A model generated the notes under the pieces. That model made no database searches and was not told the DNA's origin. It saw only the letters and a program-made list of their open reading frames with translations. The translations under genes and the position numbers were made by a program. Below are positions 9,043-18,623 of a stretch of 54,556 bases of DNA, in pieces; position 1 is the stretch's first letter; each line of letters begins with the position of its first letter. This DNA is from Acidobacteria bacterium 28-9 (GTDB taxonomy: Bacteria > Acidobacteriota > Blastocatellia > Pyrinomonadales > Pyrinomonadaceae). The DNA is taken from NCBI GenBank assembly GCA_002050355.1, contig MWYY01000054.1, forward strand, positions 1 through 54,556, written 5' to 3'.

Positions 9043-10731
9043 TCAGAAGATCGGGACTCCGTATCCTTCGCGGCCCGGAGGGCACCCCGTGTCACCTTCC
9101 GGCCTGTAGGTTTGGAAATAACGACTTGCGGTTTCGGCGTCAGTTAGCCGGTAACTCACCTTCCGGCCGAAGTGGTATATGAACAGGTGTTCAGCATACG
9201 GGTAGCGAGTTTCAATGTATTCATACATCAACATCGAAATGCCCTCCTGCTGAACTCGCAGGTTAGGCGTGACGACAACAGCTTTAAGGGTCGGGTCGTG
9301 GTAAGAAACCCTTAATGCTCCCTCTAAATCCCAACTGGATTCAAAAACAATCGCGGGGCCGACGTAGGGACAAACCCCGTCGAGGACGAAGGTGCTTCCT
9401 GAAGGGAGAGCCGGAAAGTGTTCCCGGATGTCGGCAAGGATTTCCCGTTCCTGGCGGTAGGCTGCGACCCAGAACGAGGCGATAGTGTTGTTGATGAGAA
9501 AGCCGCTCACACATAAGAATGTCGTCAACGCGCAGAAAGCTACTTTACGGAGCGCGTCTGACGGCAGGAGAGAACTCGCCCACCCCACCCCACCGGTAAA
9601 CGCCGCGGCGACCCCCGCCGCCGCCGCGATGGCGGTGCGGTTGTTGATCCCGGTGGTGGTGAACCCGAGCGCTTTTGTGACCAGAAAAATTGCGTAACCC
9701 AATCCGAAAACAATCAGTCCCGTCGTAATTAGTTTCGGCCACTTAGGGCGTCCCGGCTGATCGGTTAACGGTCGGGCGGCGATGCCATACAGGTAACCGA
9801 AGATAACCAACCCGAGCGCCACGCCGACCGCCAGGATTGTGGGATCGAAGTAGTCACGTAAGATGACCCAAACCGCCCGGGGCAAGCCGAGTCCGTAGTC
9901 GCCGAAGCTGACGGTGACACCCCCTTTCACGATCTTAACCACTTGTGCAACGGGATTGGCCCCTATGGGGCGTGTCAACGCCTTGTTGAGTGTCACTACA
10001 ATCAACAGCAAAAGAACGATCACCAACCAGACCAAGTTGGCCCGGATCATCTGTTTGAAGGGTGTCGCTCCGTAAAGCTCCCGCTTGCGGTATCGAATCA
10101 AGAAAAGGTTAAATAGAAATAGAGGCAGCGTGATCTCGTACACGAGAATGCTGCCGAATATGCTCAGGACACTGAGCAGTTTCCAGGCCAACAGGCGCGT
10201 TCGTCGAGCCTGCAAAGCCTTCAGGCCGGAGTAGAGACTGAGAAAATAAAAAGCCATGCTCAGGGTGCCTTGAAAAGCGGTGAACCAGAACCGACCGGTG
10301 GAGTAGTGCGGCAGCAAGGCCCAGACTAACGGTATGGTCACGGCGAGCAAACGCGACTGGCCGAACTCGCGGAGCGACAAGTAAAACAGAACCGCTGCCG
10401 CGTTAAGCACTAGCGCGTTGGTAAGGTGGTAGCCGAGCGGTTGCAGGCCGAATAGCCAATACAGCACTGTCCAGTAAACCTTCTGGAGCGGGCGGTAGGC
10501 CCACCAGTTTGTATATTCATTCCAATATAAACCGCTCAATGACTGATCGCCGGAGGTGGCGAACGGCCACAAGAAGGACCAGTCATCACTATAAAAGCCT
10601 AAACCGCACACGTAGAGGATTAGAGATAGAAGTACAACCAGACTCAGAAACAAACAGTCGTAGAGTGCGGCGCGGCGCGGGATGGGCCGTCCGGCTTGGT
10701 TGTGCCCTGCCTTACCATGTTCTGTTGACAT
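9043..10731 (-). CDS. Polytopic membrane protein, probable GT-C glycosyltransferase-like
   Basis: 562 aa with about eleven hydrophobic segments. After the first helix comes FYSDDWSFLWPF, an acidic DD motif where GT-C enzymes of the PMT/GT39 type place catalytic aspartates. RPLQKVYWTVLYWLFGLQPLGYHLTN follows, a common pattern in such proteins. A C-terminal soluble domain starts around residue 435. The gene is noticeably richer in GC and proline/arginine codons than its neighbours and sits inside a broken gene, so recent transfer is likely. It is intact from ATG 10731 to the stop. Lipid-linked sugar is the likely donor, by family analogy only. Confidence 0.65.
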   Translation of the reverse strand: MSTEHGKAGHNQAGRPIPRRAALYDCLFLSLVVLLSLILYVCGLGFYSDDWSFLWPFATSGDQSLSGLYWNEYTNWWAYRPLQKVYWTVLYWLFGLQPLGYHLTNALVLNAAAVLFYLSLREFGQSRLLAVTIPLVWALLPHYSTGRFWFTAFQGTLSMAFYFLSLYSGLKALQARRTRLLAWKLLSVLSIFGSILVYEITLPLFLFNLFLIRYRKRELYGATPFKQMIRANLVWLVIVLLLLIVVTLNKALTRPIGANPVAQVVKIVKGGVTVSFGDYGLGLPRAVWVILRDYFDPTILAVGVALGLVIFGYLYGIAARPLTDQPGRPKWPKLITTGLIVFGLGYAIFLVTKALGFTTTGINNRTAIAAAAGVAAAFTGGVGWASSLLPSDALRKVAFCALTTFLCVSGFLINNTIASFWVAAYRQEREILADIREHFPALPSGSTFVLDGVCPYVGPAIVFESSWDLEGALRVSYHDPTLKAVVVTPNLRVQQEGISMLMYEYIETRYPYAEHLFIYHFGRKVSYRLTDAETASRYFQTYRPEGDTGCPPGREGYGVPIF

Positions 10732-10884
10732 TTAGTTTAACCTGAGAGGCTCTGGTGCAAATAGCTGATATAAAGCAAGTGAAAGCAATTTAACATTTCT
10801 ACATCAAGCTGATAACACAGCGTCCCAGACTTGTATCAATCGCGCTCCTTTGTGGCTGATCGGTACAATATCAAATCTTCTGTG

Positions 10885-11172
10885 CTAACTCAATTCCGCA
10901 CCAGCACTGCGAAAAAGCTCGCGAGCGCGTTTTTCGTCGAACCGCCAGTATAAATCGCCGGCAAGCGCATAGACGATAGCACGGTTCGCGGGAAGTTTAA
11001 GCGTGTTCGCTTCGCTGACGGCTTGGTCAATCATTTCCAAAGCGTGTTTTTCGAGTTCCTTTTGCGCTTTTTCTTTTTCCGAAGCTGATTCGGTCGGCGA
11101 AGTCTGAGCAAACGAAATGGTAAAAAATGCCAAACTTAAAACACCTAAACAAACAAAACGTCGGAAATACAT
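10885..11172 (-). pseudogene. N-terminal part of the split secreted-protein gene
   Basis: 95 residues: a signal peptide (FVCLGVLSLAFFTISFAQ) and then a charged helical region, LEKHALEMIDQAVSEANTLK, followed by ALAGDLYWRFDEKRARELF. The stop at 10885 appears immediately after AGAELS and is probably created by the insertion. The start ATG 11172 has an AAGGAG ribosome site at about 11180-11185 on the minus strand. The continuation of the protein is the fragment at 8260-8840. Confidence 0.65.
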
Positions 11173-11337
11173 AGTAAAAACTCCTTTTTATCAAAATATA
11201 TTTTTGTTCGGTTATCTTAACTCAAAAATGTATTTCATAAAAGGGTTATTGAATTTTCCGTGCGGCTATTGCCGTATTAAGTAACGTGGGTTCGGGATAA
11301 GGATTTTTTTACTGTTCCAGAACGCTAGTAAAAGCTA

Positions 11338-11352
11338 TGCGCTTTCAGCGCA
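11338..11352 (+). repeat. Hairpin near IS200/IS605 left end
   Basis: TGCGC-TTTCA-GCGCA, a perfect 5-bp stem about 38 bases ahead of the TnpA gene. A second, imperfect stem (AGACTTTAG with CTAAAATCT) lies at 11353-11381. IS200/IS605 elements carry subterminal palindromes rather than inverted repeats, and these are candidates; the exact end was not determined. Confidence 0.45.
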
Positions 11353-11389
11353 AGACTTTAGTTTGCTTCCGCTAAAATCTGTGTGAAAA

Positions 11390-11833
11390 TTGCGAAAGAT
11401 GAAAGATAACCGGCACGGTCATCATACGATTACGCGGTTGACCGCACATATTGTTTGGAGTACGAAATATCGCTACCACGTTTTGGAAGGCGATATAAAG
11501 GTGCGATGTCGAGACTTGCTCGTGCAAATTTGCGATGCCGAAGATGTCAGAATTTTGTCGGGTGTGGTGAGCAAAGATCATATTCATATGCACATTGAAT
11601 ACCCGCCGAAGTTGGCTTTGTCGGATTTGGTCAAACGCCTCAAAGGTCGCACGTCGCGCCTGCTCCAGGCGGAGTTTCCAAATTTGAAGCAACGATATTG
11701 GGGCAACCACTGTTGGGCAATCGGATATGGCGCGTGGAGTACGGGCAACATCACGGATGAAATGGTGCAAGAGTATTTGGAACATCATCGTAATCCATCG
11801 AACAAGGATAATAATCCGTTTATCCTTGAATAG
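11390..11833 (+). CDS. tnpA: IS200/IS605-family Y1 (HUH) transposase TnpA
   Basis: 147 aa, the usual TnpA length. The HUH metal site is HIHMHIEYPP near residue 64, and the catalytic tyrosine is in MVQEYLEHHRN near residue 128. It cuts and joins single-stranded DNA at subterminal hairpins. The N-terminal THIVWSTKYR-like block (TAHIVWSTKYRY) is typical. An internal ATG at 11399 (MKDNRHGHHT) is a reasonable alternative start. No TnpB partner follows, so this is an IS200-type element. It lies directly beside the tail of an IS3 transposase, into which it seems to have inserted. Confidence 0.9.
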   Translation: MRKMKDNRHGHHTITRLTAHIVWSTKYRYHVLEGDIKVRCRDLLVQICDAEDVRILSGVVSKDHIHMHIEYPPKLALSDLVKRLKGRTSRLLQAEFPNLKQRYWGNHCWAIGYGAWSTGNITDEMVQEYLEHHRNPSNKDNNPFILE

Positions 11834-11848
11834 TGTTATTAGACTTTC

Positions 11849-11886
11849 AGTCTACTGAAAATCTCTGCACTTCCAGTGCAGAGTGG
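11849..11886 (+). repeat. IS200/IS605 right-end hairpins
   Basis: Two palindromes follow the TnpA stop: AGACT-TTC-AGTCT, and CTCTGCAC-TTCCA-GTGCAGAG, a perfect 8-bp stem with a 5-base loop. The second matches the subterminal stem-loop recognised by Y1 transposases. The IS3-derived frame becomes recognisable immediately afterwards. Confidence 0.65.
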
Positions 11887-12129
11887 TTTAGTGCTTACGC
11901 CAATCCAAAGGGTAACGCTGATACCGAACGGCTGATTCGCACCATCAAGGAAGAACTCTGCTGGCTTCAAGAATGGTCATCGGTTGAGGAACTGGCAAAA
12001 GAGATGGAAAAGTTTGTCGAATATTTCAACGACAATTATTTGCATTCGGCTTTGGGTTACAAAACGCCCAACGCATTTGAAAGCGCGTGGTTCAAAAATA
12101 ATCAAGTTACTCGCTCTCAATCAGCTTGA
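11884..12129 (+). pseudogene. C-terminal fragment of an IS3-family transposase (rve domain)
   Basis: About 80 residues, from SAYANPKGNADTERLIRT through NDNYLHSALGYKTPNAFE, belonging to the end of an IS3-family DDE integrase core. The glutamate of the DDE triad would lie in TERLIRTIKEE. The 5' two thirds are absent; the IS200 element and then an unrelated gene fragment lie upstream. The open frame continues upstream into the IS200 end, so codons before 11884 are not part of this protein. Confidence 0.8.
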
Positions 12130-12134
12130 TTAAC

Positions 12135-12147
12135 GGGGTGCATTACA
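12135..12147 (+). repeat. Probable IS3-family right terminal inverted repeat
   Basis: GGGGTGCATTACA just after the transposase fragment; its complement TGTAATGCACCCC resembles IS150-group ends. No matching left end was found in the window, in keeping with a truncated element. Confidence 0.45.
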
Positions 12148-12311
12148 GTAGTCAGTAATCCGTAAACAAAATAAGGTGTGTAGCGTTTTATAAATATTAA
12201 TAGCCAATTAACTGACAACCGACTACTAAATACTGCCCACTCATTTCCGTCTTCTAAAAATTTAACATTCTTTTAATTGCCTTTCCCCATCAAAATTTCT
12301 ACACTTTTTAT

Positions 12312-14459
12312 ATGACTCAATCCGCACAAAAATCAGTCGAGGCAAAAGAGAAAGCCGACGCGCCGCTTTCCGTCAGAGACTCGCGCTACTTAATCAATCG
12401 CCAGTTAAGCTGGCTCGAATTTAACCGCCGCGTTTTGGAAGCAGCGTTTGACGAGACGACACCGCTGCTCGAACGACTCAAATTTCTTACGATTTTTTCG
12501 ACTAATCTGGACGAATTTTTTATGATTCGCGTCGCCGGTCTGAAAGAACAAATCGCTGACGGAGTTGTCAAAGCATCGCCCGACGGTATGATGCTGCCGG
12601 AACAGCTGCAGGAAATTCGCCGTCGCGTGCTGTCGATGATTGAAAAGCAGATGAGCTGCCTGCACGATGATGTCTTGCCAAAACTCGCCGAAAACGGCAT
12701 AAAAATTTACTCGCACAAGGATTTGAGCAAAGCGGCTCGCAAAAAACTCGACGAGTATTTTTTGAAAAATATTTTTCCTATTCTGACGCCGCAGGCAATT
12801 GACATCAGCCATCGGTTTCCATACGTTTCAAATTTGAGTTTGAACGTCGGTCTTTCGGTCGAGCCGGACAAAAACGTGAAGCACGGCAATGTCGACCATC
12901 TTTATAATCGCCGCCGCTTTGTGCGTATCAAACTGCCGCCGAATCTGCCGCGCCTTATTCCGTTTAACGAAAGAGAAACGCATTTTGCGCTGCTCGGCGA
13001 ACTTGTCGGCACAAATGTCGGCTCGCTTTTTCCGAATATGGTAACGCACAAAAGCCATCTGTTTCGCCTGACGCGCGACGCCGATATCGAACTGCGCGAA
13101 GACGAATCGGACGATCTGCTGCGTTCGATGGAGCGCGAAATTCACCAGCGGCAGCGATTTACCTTTCCCGTACGGCTCGAAGTTTCTCCGACGATGCCCG
13201 AGGAAATGGTGCGTTTTCTAACCGAATCAATCAGCTATCTGACCGATTCAATCAGTTTGACGGATGCGGATGTTTACCGAATAAACGGTTTTTTAAATGT
13301 TCCCGATTTAATGGCGCTCTACTCAATAGACCGCCCGGATTTGAAAGACCAGCCGATAAAATACTCGATTCCGAGACAGCTTCAGCGGCAGGAAAACGTA
13401 TTCGATACTTTGAAAAAACAAGACGTTTTGCTGCATCATCCGTATACGGCTTTCAGCACCGTTACTGATTTTATTGAGGCGGCGGCGGAAGATGAAAAGG
13501 TAAGCGCAATAAAAATCTGTCTGTATCGTACGGGTAAAAACTCGCCGATTGTTAAATCCCTTATAAAAGCGAATCAAAATGGCAAACAGGTCGCCGCACT
13601 CGTCGAACTGAAAGCCAGATTTGACGAAGAAAACAATATCGAATGGGCGCGCCGTCTCGAAGACGAAGGCATTCACGTTATTTACGGAATGCGCGGGTTG
13701 AAAACTCACTCTAAAGTAACACTCGTCGTCCGGCGCGAAAACGACGAACAGCGCCGTTACGTGCATATCGGAACGGGCAATTACAACCCCGGAACTGCAA
13801 AAATCTACACAGATTTAGGTATTTTGACGAGCGATAAAGAAATCGGCGCGGATGCAAGCGACCTGTTTAACTTTCTCACGGGCTATTCGTATCAAACCGA
13901 TTTCTCCACACTGCTGGTTGCGCCGATAAATTTGCGCGAGCGAATGCTCGAACTTATCGAGCGCGAAACCAAACATAAAAAACACGGAGCCGAGGCGCGC
14001 ATTATCGTCAAGATAAATTCTCTGACCGACGATAAAATCGTGCGCGCTCTTTACCGCGCGTCGCAAGCGGGTGTAAAAATAGATTTGCTCGTGCGCGGCA
14101 TTTGCGTTTTGCGCCCCGGCATCAAAAGTCTTTCGGAGAACATCCGCGTCGTCTCAATCGTCGGACGGTTTCTCGAACACAGTCGAATTTTTTATTTTGC
14201 CAATGCCGGCGACGAGGAAATTTTCATCGGAAGCGCCGACTGGATGCACCGCAACCTCGACCGCCGCGTCGAAGCCGCCGTGCCGATAAAAGACAGAAAT
14301 CTTCTCAAATATATTCGTGAAAAAATTCTAGCTGCGTATTTGAAAGACAACGTTAATGCGCGTATCTTAAACGCCGACGGTAATTACGAGAAAATAAAAA
14401 CCGATTCAAAGGATGAGAAATTCGATTCGCAAATGTATTTCGTCGGACAGGAAATTTGA
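12312..14459 (+). CDS. ppk1: Polyphosphate kinase 1
   Basis: 715 aa, full length. PPK1 reversibly transfers the gamma phosphate of ATP to polyphosphate. The N-terminal domain starts YLINRQLSWLEFNRRVL, a signature of the family. The first catalytic histidine is in RYVHIGTGNYNPGTAK near residue 484. The second conserved block is HSRIFYFANAGDEEIFIGSADWM near 621, and RNLDRRVEAAVP closes the active site. No exopolyphosphatase or regulator is adjacent, and the gene appears to be monocistronic. Start ATG 12312 gives an N-terminal extension of about 25 residues before the conserved part; no strong ribosome site is seen. Confidence 0.97.
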   Translation: MTQSAQKSVEAKEKADAPLSVRDSRYLINRQLSWLEFNRRVLEAAFDETTPLLERLKFLTIFSTNLDEFFMIRVAGLKEQIADGVVKASPDGMMLPEQLQEIRRRVLSMIEKQMSCLHDDVLPKLAENGIKIYSHKDLSKAARKKLDEYFLKNIFPILTPQAIDISHRFPYVSNLSLNVGLSVEPDKNVKHGNVDHLYNRRRFVRIKLPPNLPRLIPFNERETHFALLGELVGTNVGSLFPNMVTHKSHLFRLTRDADIELREDESDDLLRSMEREIHQRQRFTFPVRLEVSPTMPEEMVRFLTESISYLTDSISLTDADVYRINGFLNVPDLMALYSIDRPDLKDQPIKYSIPRQLQRQENVFDTLKKQDVLLHHPYTAFSTVTDFIEAAAEDEKVSAIKICLYRTGKNSPIVKSLIKANQNGKQVAALVELKARFDEENNIEWARRLEDEGIHVIYGMRGLKTHSKVTLVVRRENDEQRRYVHIGTGNYNPGTAKIYTDLGILTSDKEIGADASDLFNFLTGYSYQTDFSTLLVAPINLRERMLELIERETKHKKHGAEARIIVKINSLTDDKIVRALYRASQAGVKIDLLVRGICVLRPGIKSLSENIRVVSIVGRFLEHSRIFYFANAGDEEIFIGSADWMHRNLDRRVEAAVPIKDRNLLKYIREKILAAYLKDNVNARILNADGNYEKIKTDSKDEKFDSQMYFVGQEI

Positions 14460-14607
14460 TTTTTACCGAATAAAAAATGTAAAAATTAGAGTTCGCTGCT
14501 TTCTGTATTTAACAATTTCAAACTATTTAGGACTTTTCGGCTGAAGGAAGCGTCAAATACAAGAAATAAAATTTCCCAGAATTTGTAAAAAGGAGTTTCC
14601 CACGAAA

Positions 14608-16059
14608 ATGCAAATCAACCGGCGCAGAATCGTTTCCGTAAAATCAACCGTTATAGCTTGTGCTACTGTTTTGGCAATTTTCGGTTTTTTAAGTTTCTCG
14701 GCAAAACACGAACGAGCGCGCGCTTCGGCTTCCGGTCCGGCGACTTCCTACACGAACGCACCCGGCGAGAGCAACTGCACCCAATGCCACGCGAGTTTTC
14801 CCGTCAACAGCGGCACGGGAAACGTTTCCATCTCTGCTTTACCAATCAATTATTCGCCGAATCAGCAGATTCCGGTAACCGTTACGGTCAGCCAATCCGA
14901 TGCGGTGATTTACGGTTTTCAACTGACGGCGATTGATGCGCAAGGAAAAAATGTCGGCACTTATACGCTTCCGACGCAATCGCCGAAGCAGTTGCAGATG
15001 TTGAACGGTTTCGTCAGTGGCAATCAGCGCACGTATGTCGAGCATACGATTGACGGCGTTTTGCCGACGCAGTTTGGCTCGAAATCCTGGACTTTTACGT
15101 GGAACGCTCCGGCTCAAAGAGTCGGAACAGTGAGTTTTTACGCTGCCGGAAACGCCGCAAATAGCGACGGTTCACCTGCGGGCGATTATATTTACACAAC
15201 TTCTAAAAGCATTCGGTCGGGAACGATCGTTTCAAATTTCGACGGCGACGGAAAATCGGATGTGGCAGTCTTTCGACCGGCAACCGGCGAATGGTTTAGC
15301 TTGAAAAGCAGCGACGGAAGTCTCCAATCGTTCCAATTCGGCGCAAGCGGCGACAAACCGGTTCCGGGAGATTTTGACGGCGACGGCAAAAGCGATTACG
15401 CGGTTTGGCGACCTTCGAGCGGTATCTGGTATGTCCAGCAAAGCGCGCAGGGATTTCGCGCCGTTCAGTTCGGCGCAAGCGGCGATGTTCCGGTTGTCGG
15501 CGATTATGATGGCGACGGGAAAACCGATTTTGCCGTTTATCGCCCGTCAGACGGCGTTTGGTATCAACTGCAAAGCTCGAAAGGTTTGGTTGCCACCCAG
15601 TTCGGAACAACCGGCGACTTACCGGCGCAGGGCGATTACGATGGGGACGGAAAAACGGACATAGCGGTTTTTCGCCCGTCAACCAGAACTTGGTATATCC
15701 AACAAAGCCGGGACGGATTTTCAGCCGTCCAATTCGGCAATTCAACCGACAAACCCGTTCAAGCGGATTACGACGGCGACGGTAAAACCGATGTTGCGGT
15801 TTTTCGTCCGAGCGACGGAGTTTGGTATTTTCTGAAAAGCCGCGACGGTTTCGCCGCAACGCAGTTCGGAGCGGCAGACGACAAACCCGTTCCTGCCGAT
15901 TACGACGGTGACGGCAAAAGCGACATCGCCGTTTATCGAGCGTCAGACGGCGTTTGGTATATTCTCAAAAGTTCCGACAACTCTTTTTACGGTGTCGGTT
16001 TCGGCAATGCTCAAGACATTCCCGTGCCGAGCAGTTTTATTGCAGAAGCGTCGCAATAG
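14608..16059 (+). CDS. Secreted CxxCH-containing protein with six VCBS/FG-GAP repeats
   Basis: 483 aa. After a signal peptide (about 1-38) comes a domain with ESNCTQCH, a heme c-type CxxCH motif, and a beta-rich region (VSISALPINYSPNQQIPVTV ... VIYGFQLTAID) like those found in reeler-type extracellular proteins. From about residue 205, six repeats of the form DGDGKSDVAVFRP-x-GEWF-x-QFGASGDKPV follow, each with a calcium-loop-like DxDGDGK. The ribosome site AAGGAG is at 14590. It is probably exported and bound to the cell surface. Such repeat tails are common in acidobacteria; partner and function are unknown. A heme role would need the cytochrome maturation system. Confidence 0.85.
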   Translation: MQINRRRIVSVKSTVIACATVLAIFGFLSFSAKHERARASASGPATSYTNAPGESNCTQCHASFPVNSGTGNVSISALPINYSPNQQIPVTVTVSQSDAVIYGFQLTAIDAQGKNVGTYTLPTQSPKQLQMLNGFVSGNQRTYVEHTIDGVLPTQFGSKSWTFTWNAPAQRVGTVSFYAAGNAANSDGSPAGDYIYTTSKSIRSGTIVSNFDGDGKSDVAVFRPATGEWFSLKSSDGSLQSFQFGASGDKPVPGDFDGDGKSDYAVWRPSSGIWYVQQSAQGFRAVQFGASGDVPVVGDYDGDGKTDFAVYRPSDGVWYQLQSSKGLVATQFGTTGDLPAQGDYDGDGKTDIAVFRPSTRTWYIQQSRDGFSAVQFGNSTDKPVQADYDGDGKTDVAVFRPSDGVWYFLKSRDGFAATQFGAADDKPVPADYDGDGKSDIAVYRASDGVWYILKSSDNSFYGVGFGNAQDIPVPSSFIAEASQ

Positions 16060-16824
16060 TTTTCTTTATAAGCGTTGCCGTTTCTTCCGGCTTTTCCAGT
16101 GGAAAAAGATGCGAACCTTCGATGAATTGAAAGCTGAAAGGAAAGTTTCTTCGCATAAAATTCAGCCTCGCAAGCCGCCCTTCTTCCGAACGAGTTCCGC
16201 CGATATAAGCCGCCGGAACTTTTAATCTGCCGCGCAGTTTCGGCAAATAATCCGGCAGTGTTTGATAAATTTTCGCCTCGACACTCGGTTTGAAAAAAAG
16301 ACCGACACCCGTTTCGCTCTCAACCGTTCCGTGTTTTACATAATCGCGCAAAACGTCTTCATTAAACATTTGGAATTTTTCTTTCTGCTTGAAATGTTCA
16401 AACGCTTCGTCTTTTGTCGTCCAAACAGAACGCCGAAACTTTGTCTGACGCGCCAGCGGAATTTTTTCTATTAAATTCGTCCGCTTCAAAATTTTTATTC
16501 CAAAACTGCTCAAACGGCTGATAATCGGCGCGTCTAAAAGAACTATCGCTTTGTAAAGTTCTGGATTTTCAATCGTAACGAGAAAATGCAAAATTCCGCC
16601 CAAGCTGTGTCCGACGCCGATAATTGGCTGTGTGTAACGCTCTTCAATTTCCTCGCGCAATTCATCTCGAAGACGTTCCCAACCGTTGGCTACCGGAAAC
16701 TTCGGATTATGCGCGTGCCGTTCGAGATAACCGATTTTAAAATCTTTTTCGAGAAACGAGAAAAGTTTGCTGTAAGTTTTGGCGGGAAACCGTTGGCGTG
16801 AGCGAAATGTATTTTTTCTTTCAT
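16037..16824 (-). pseudogene. Alpha/beta hydrolase with a 1-base frameshift
   Basis: The main frame (16660-16037) holds the nucleophile elbow GVGHSLGGILHF, LKVPAAYIGG before the acid, and IEGSHLFPLEKPEE with the histidine. ATG 16824 starts MKEKIHFAHANGFP, the usual HxNG(F)P oxyanion start. At 16781-16787 one base appears to be lost in the CCCG-CC run, after which the reading AKTYSKLFSFLEKDFKIGYL ... WERLRDEL joins the main frame. With one base restored it would be about 262 aa and complete. Its 3' end overlaps the end of the VCBS-repeat gene by 23 bases on the opposite strand. Substrate unknown. Confidence 0.75.
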
Positions 16825-16895
16825 AATTGAACGAGAAAAGTTAACCGAGAATAAAAGAAAGAATTAAAAAATTATATTTATGTTCTTCATTCCTA

Positions 16896-17390
16896 TTAAT
16901 TTTTCCTGCATATCAATTCCCAATAACCTACGTCAATCCATTTATTAAACTTAAAACCTATTTCCTGAAAATGCGCGACTTTTTCAAAACCGAATCGTTC
17001 GTGAAGTTTAATGCTTGCTTCGTTCGGCAAAGCGATTCCCGCAATTATCGCGTGAACGTCTGTCTTGAAAAGTTCTGCGAACAACATTTCGTAAAGCAAT
17101 GTTCCGATACCTTTTCCATTCGTCCCGTTTTTGACGTAAACCGAAACTTCAACTGAACTTTTGTAAGCGCAGCGCGATTTATATTGGGCGGCGTGAGCGT
17201 AACCCAAAATTTCCGCGCTTTCTTCGCAAACAAAAAACGGGTAATTTTTAATTGTTTCGGCAATTCGCCGATTCATTTCGGCAATTTTGAGTGGTTCGGT
17301 TTCAAAAGTTGAATGCGAATTTTCAACATAGTAATTGTAAATTTCCGCGATTTGTTTGCTGTCTTCAAGTTGTGCTTTTCTCACATCCAT
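16896..17390 (-). CDS. GNAT N-acetyltransferase, phosphinothricin acetyltransferase-like
   Basis: 164 aa. The start [24 protein letters not shown] block ([11 protein letters not shown]) and SHSTFETEP match the PAT/bar branch of GNAT enzymes. The acetyl-CoA loop is [18 protein letters not shown], and [34 protein letters not shown] is the family's C-terminus. It acetylates an amine with acetyl-CoA in the cytoplasm. Natural substrates of such proteins are often amino acids such as methionine sulfoximine. It overlaps the end of the acyl-CoA dehydrogenase gene by 10 bases, so it is translated from the same minus-strand transcript. Confidence 0.88.
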   Translation of the reverse strand: MDVRKAQLEDSKQIAEIYNYYVENSHSTFETEPLKIAEMNRRIAETIKNYPFFVCEESAEILGYAHAAQYKSRCAYKSSVEVSVYVKNGTNGKGIGTLLYEMLFAELFKTDVHAIIAGIALPNEASIKLHERFGFEKVAHFQEIGFKFNKWIDVGYWELICRKN

Positions 17391-18574
17391 TTTTTCAACT
17401 CATTTTTCGCTATCGTTTCCAGATGAACTTCGTCGGGACCATCCGCAAGGCGCAAAGTTCGCGCGTAAATCCAAAACTGCGCGAGCGGGAAATCCTGCGA
17501 AACTCCCGCGCCGCCGTGCGCTTGAATCGAGCGGTCAATTATCTTTTGCGCCATTTGCGGAACGACGGCTTTTATCATCGCAATTTCGCTGCGCGCTTGT
17601 TTATTTCCCGTTGTATCCATTAAATAAGCCGTCTTCAAGACAAGCAGCCGCGCCTGCTCGATTTCCATTCTCGATTCGGCAATCCAATTTCTGACCGTCT
17701 GCATTTCGCTCAAATTTTTGCCGAAAGCGCGTCGCCGATTCGTTCTTTCAATCATCAATTCCAAAGCGCGCTCGGCAACCCCAATCAAACGCATACAATG
17801 ATGCACTCGCCCGCCGCCCAAGCGACCTTGCGCGATTTCAAAACCGCGACCTTCGCCCAAAAGCAGATTTTCTTTCGGCACGCGCACATCGGTAAAAGAA
17901 ATTTCCGCGTGTCCGTTCGGCGCGTCGTCAAAACCAAAAACATTGAGCAGTCTTTCGACTTTTACGCCATCGGCATTCATCGGAACTAAAATCATCGATT
18001 GCTGAAGATGTTTCGGCGCGTCCTCGTCGGTTTTGCCCATAAAAATCGCCAGTCTGCAGCGCACATCGCCCGCGCCGGTTGACCACCATTTTCTGCCCTT
18101 TAAAACATATTTGTCGCCGTCTTTAACAATTGAAGCGCAAATATTTGTCGCGTCCGACGATGCAACGTCCGGTTCAGTCATCGCAAAACACGAGCGAATT
18201 TCGCCGTCAAGAAGCGGTTTTAACCATTCTTCTTTCTGCTCGTCAGTGCCGTATTTCCACAAAACTTCCATATTCCCTGTGTCCGGCGCGGAGCAATTAA
18301 AAACTTCCGCCGACCAAACAACTCTGCCCATCATTTCGGCAAGCGGAGCGTATTCTAAATTCGTCAAACCGGAAATTTCCGGCAAAAACAAATTCCACAA
18401 ATTTTCGGCTTTCGCGCGTTCTTTCAAATCTTCAACCAGTTGCAAAGGCTTCCATCTGTCGCCAGAATTTATTTCATCTGTAAACGCCGTTTCATTCGGG
18501 TAAATATGCGTGTCCATAAACGCTTGCAGTTTGCTTTGCAGTTCGCGCGTTTTCGTTGAATAATCGAAGTTCAT
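17381..18574 (-). CDS. Acyl-CoA dehydrogenase family protein (ACAD10/11-like)
   Basis: 397 aa with all three dehydrogenase domains. [17 protein letters not shown] gives the FAD-contacting strand, KWWSTGAGD the beta domain, and [15 protein letters not shown] the C-terminal helix bundle. [17 protein letters not shown] is the usual end of the ACAD10/11 branch. It oxidises an acyl-CoA to the enoyl-CoA with FAD. Divergently, 260 bases away, is a kinase-like phosphotransferase; in mammals (ACAD10/11) and in bacterial levulinate clusters such a kinase and dehydrogenase work together on 4-hydroxyacyl-CoA. That shared role is inferred from neighbourhood and family. Confidence 0.9.
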   Translation of the reverse strand: MNFDYSTKTRELQSKLQAFMDTHIYPNETAFTDEINSGDRWKPLQLVEDLKERAKAENLWNLFLPEISGLTNLEYAPLAEMMGRVVWSAEVFNCSAPDTGNMEVLWKYGTDEQKEEWLKPLLDGEIRSCFAMTEPDVASSDATNICASIVKDGDKYVLKGRKWWSTGAGDVRCRLAIFMGKTDEDAPKHLQQSMILVPMNADGVKVERLLNVFGFDDAPNGHAEISFTDVRVPKENLLLGEGRGFEIAQGRLGGGRVHHCMRLIGVAERALELMIERTNRRRAFGKNLSEMQTVRNWIAESRMEIEQARLLVLKTAYLMDTTGNKQARSEIAMIKAVVPQMAQKIIDRSIQAHGGAGVSQDFPLAQFWIYARTLRLADGPDEVHLETIAKNELKKWM

Positions 18575-18623
18575 AATTTTTCAGCCAAATATTAGCATAA
18601 ATACGCGGGAGATTTAGGATTTT

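Noticed and set aside
15240..16000. Direct DNA repeats as a CRISPR or satellite array
   Set aside because: The repeats are in frame and encode VCBS/FG-GAP units with diverged DNA, so the periodicity is protein-level.
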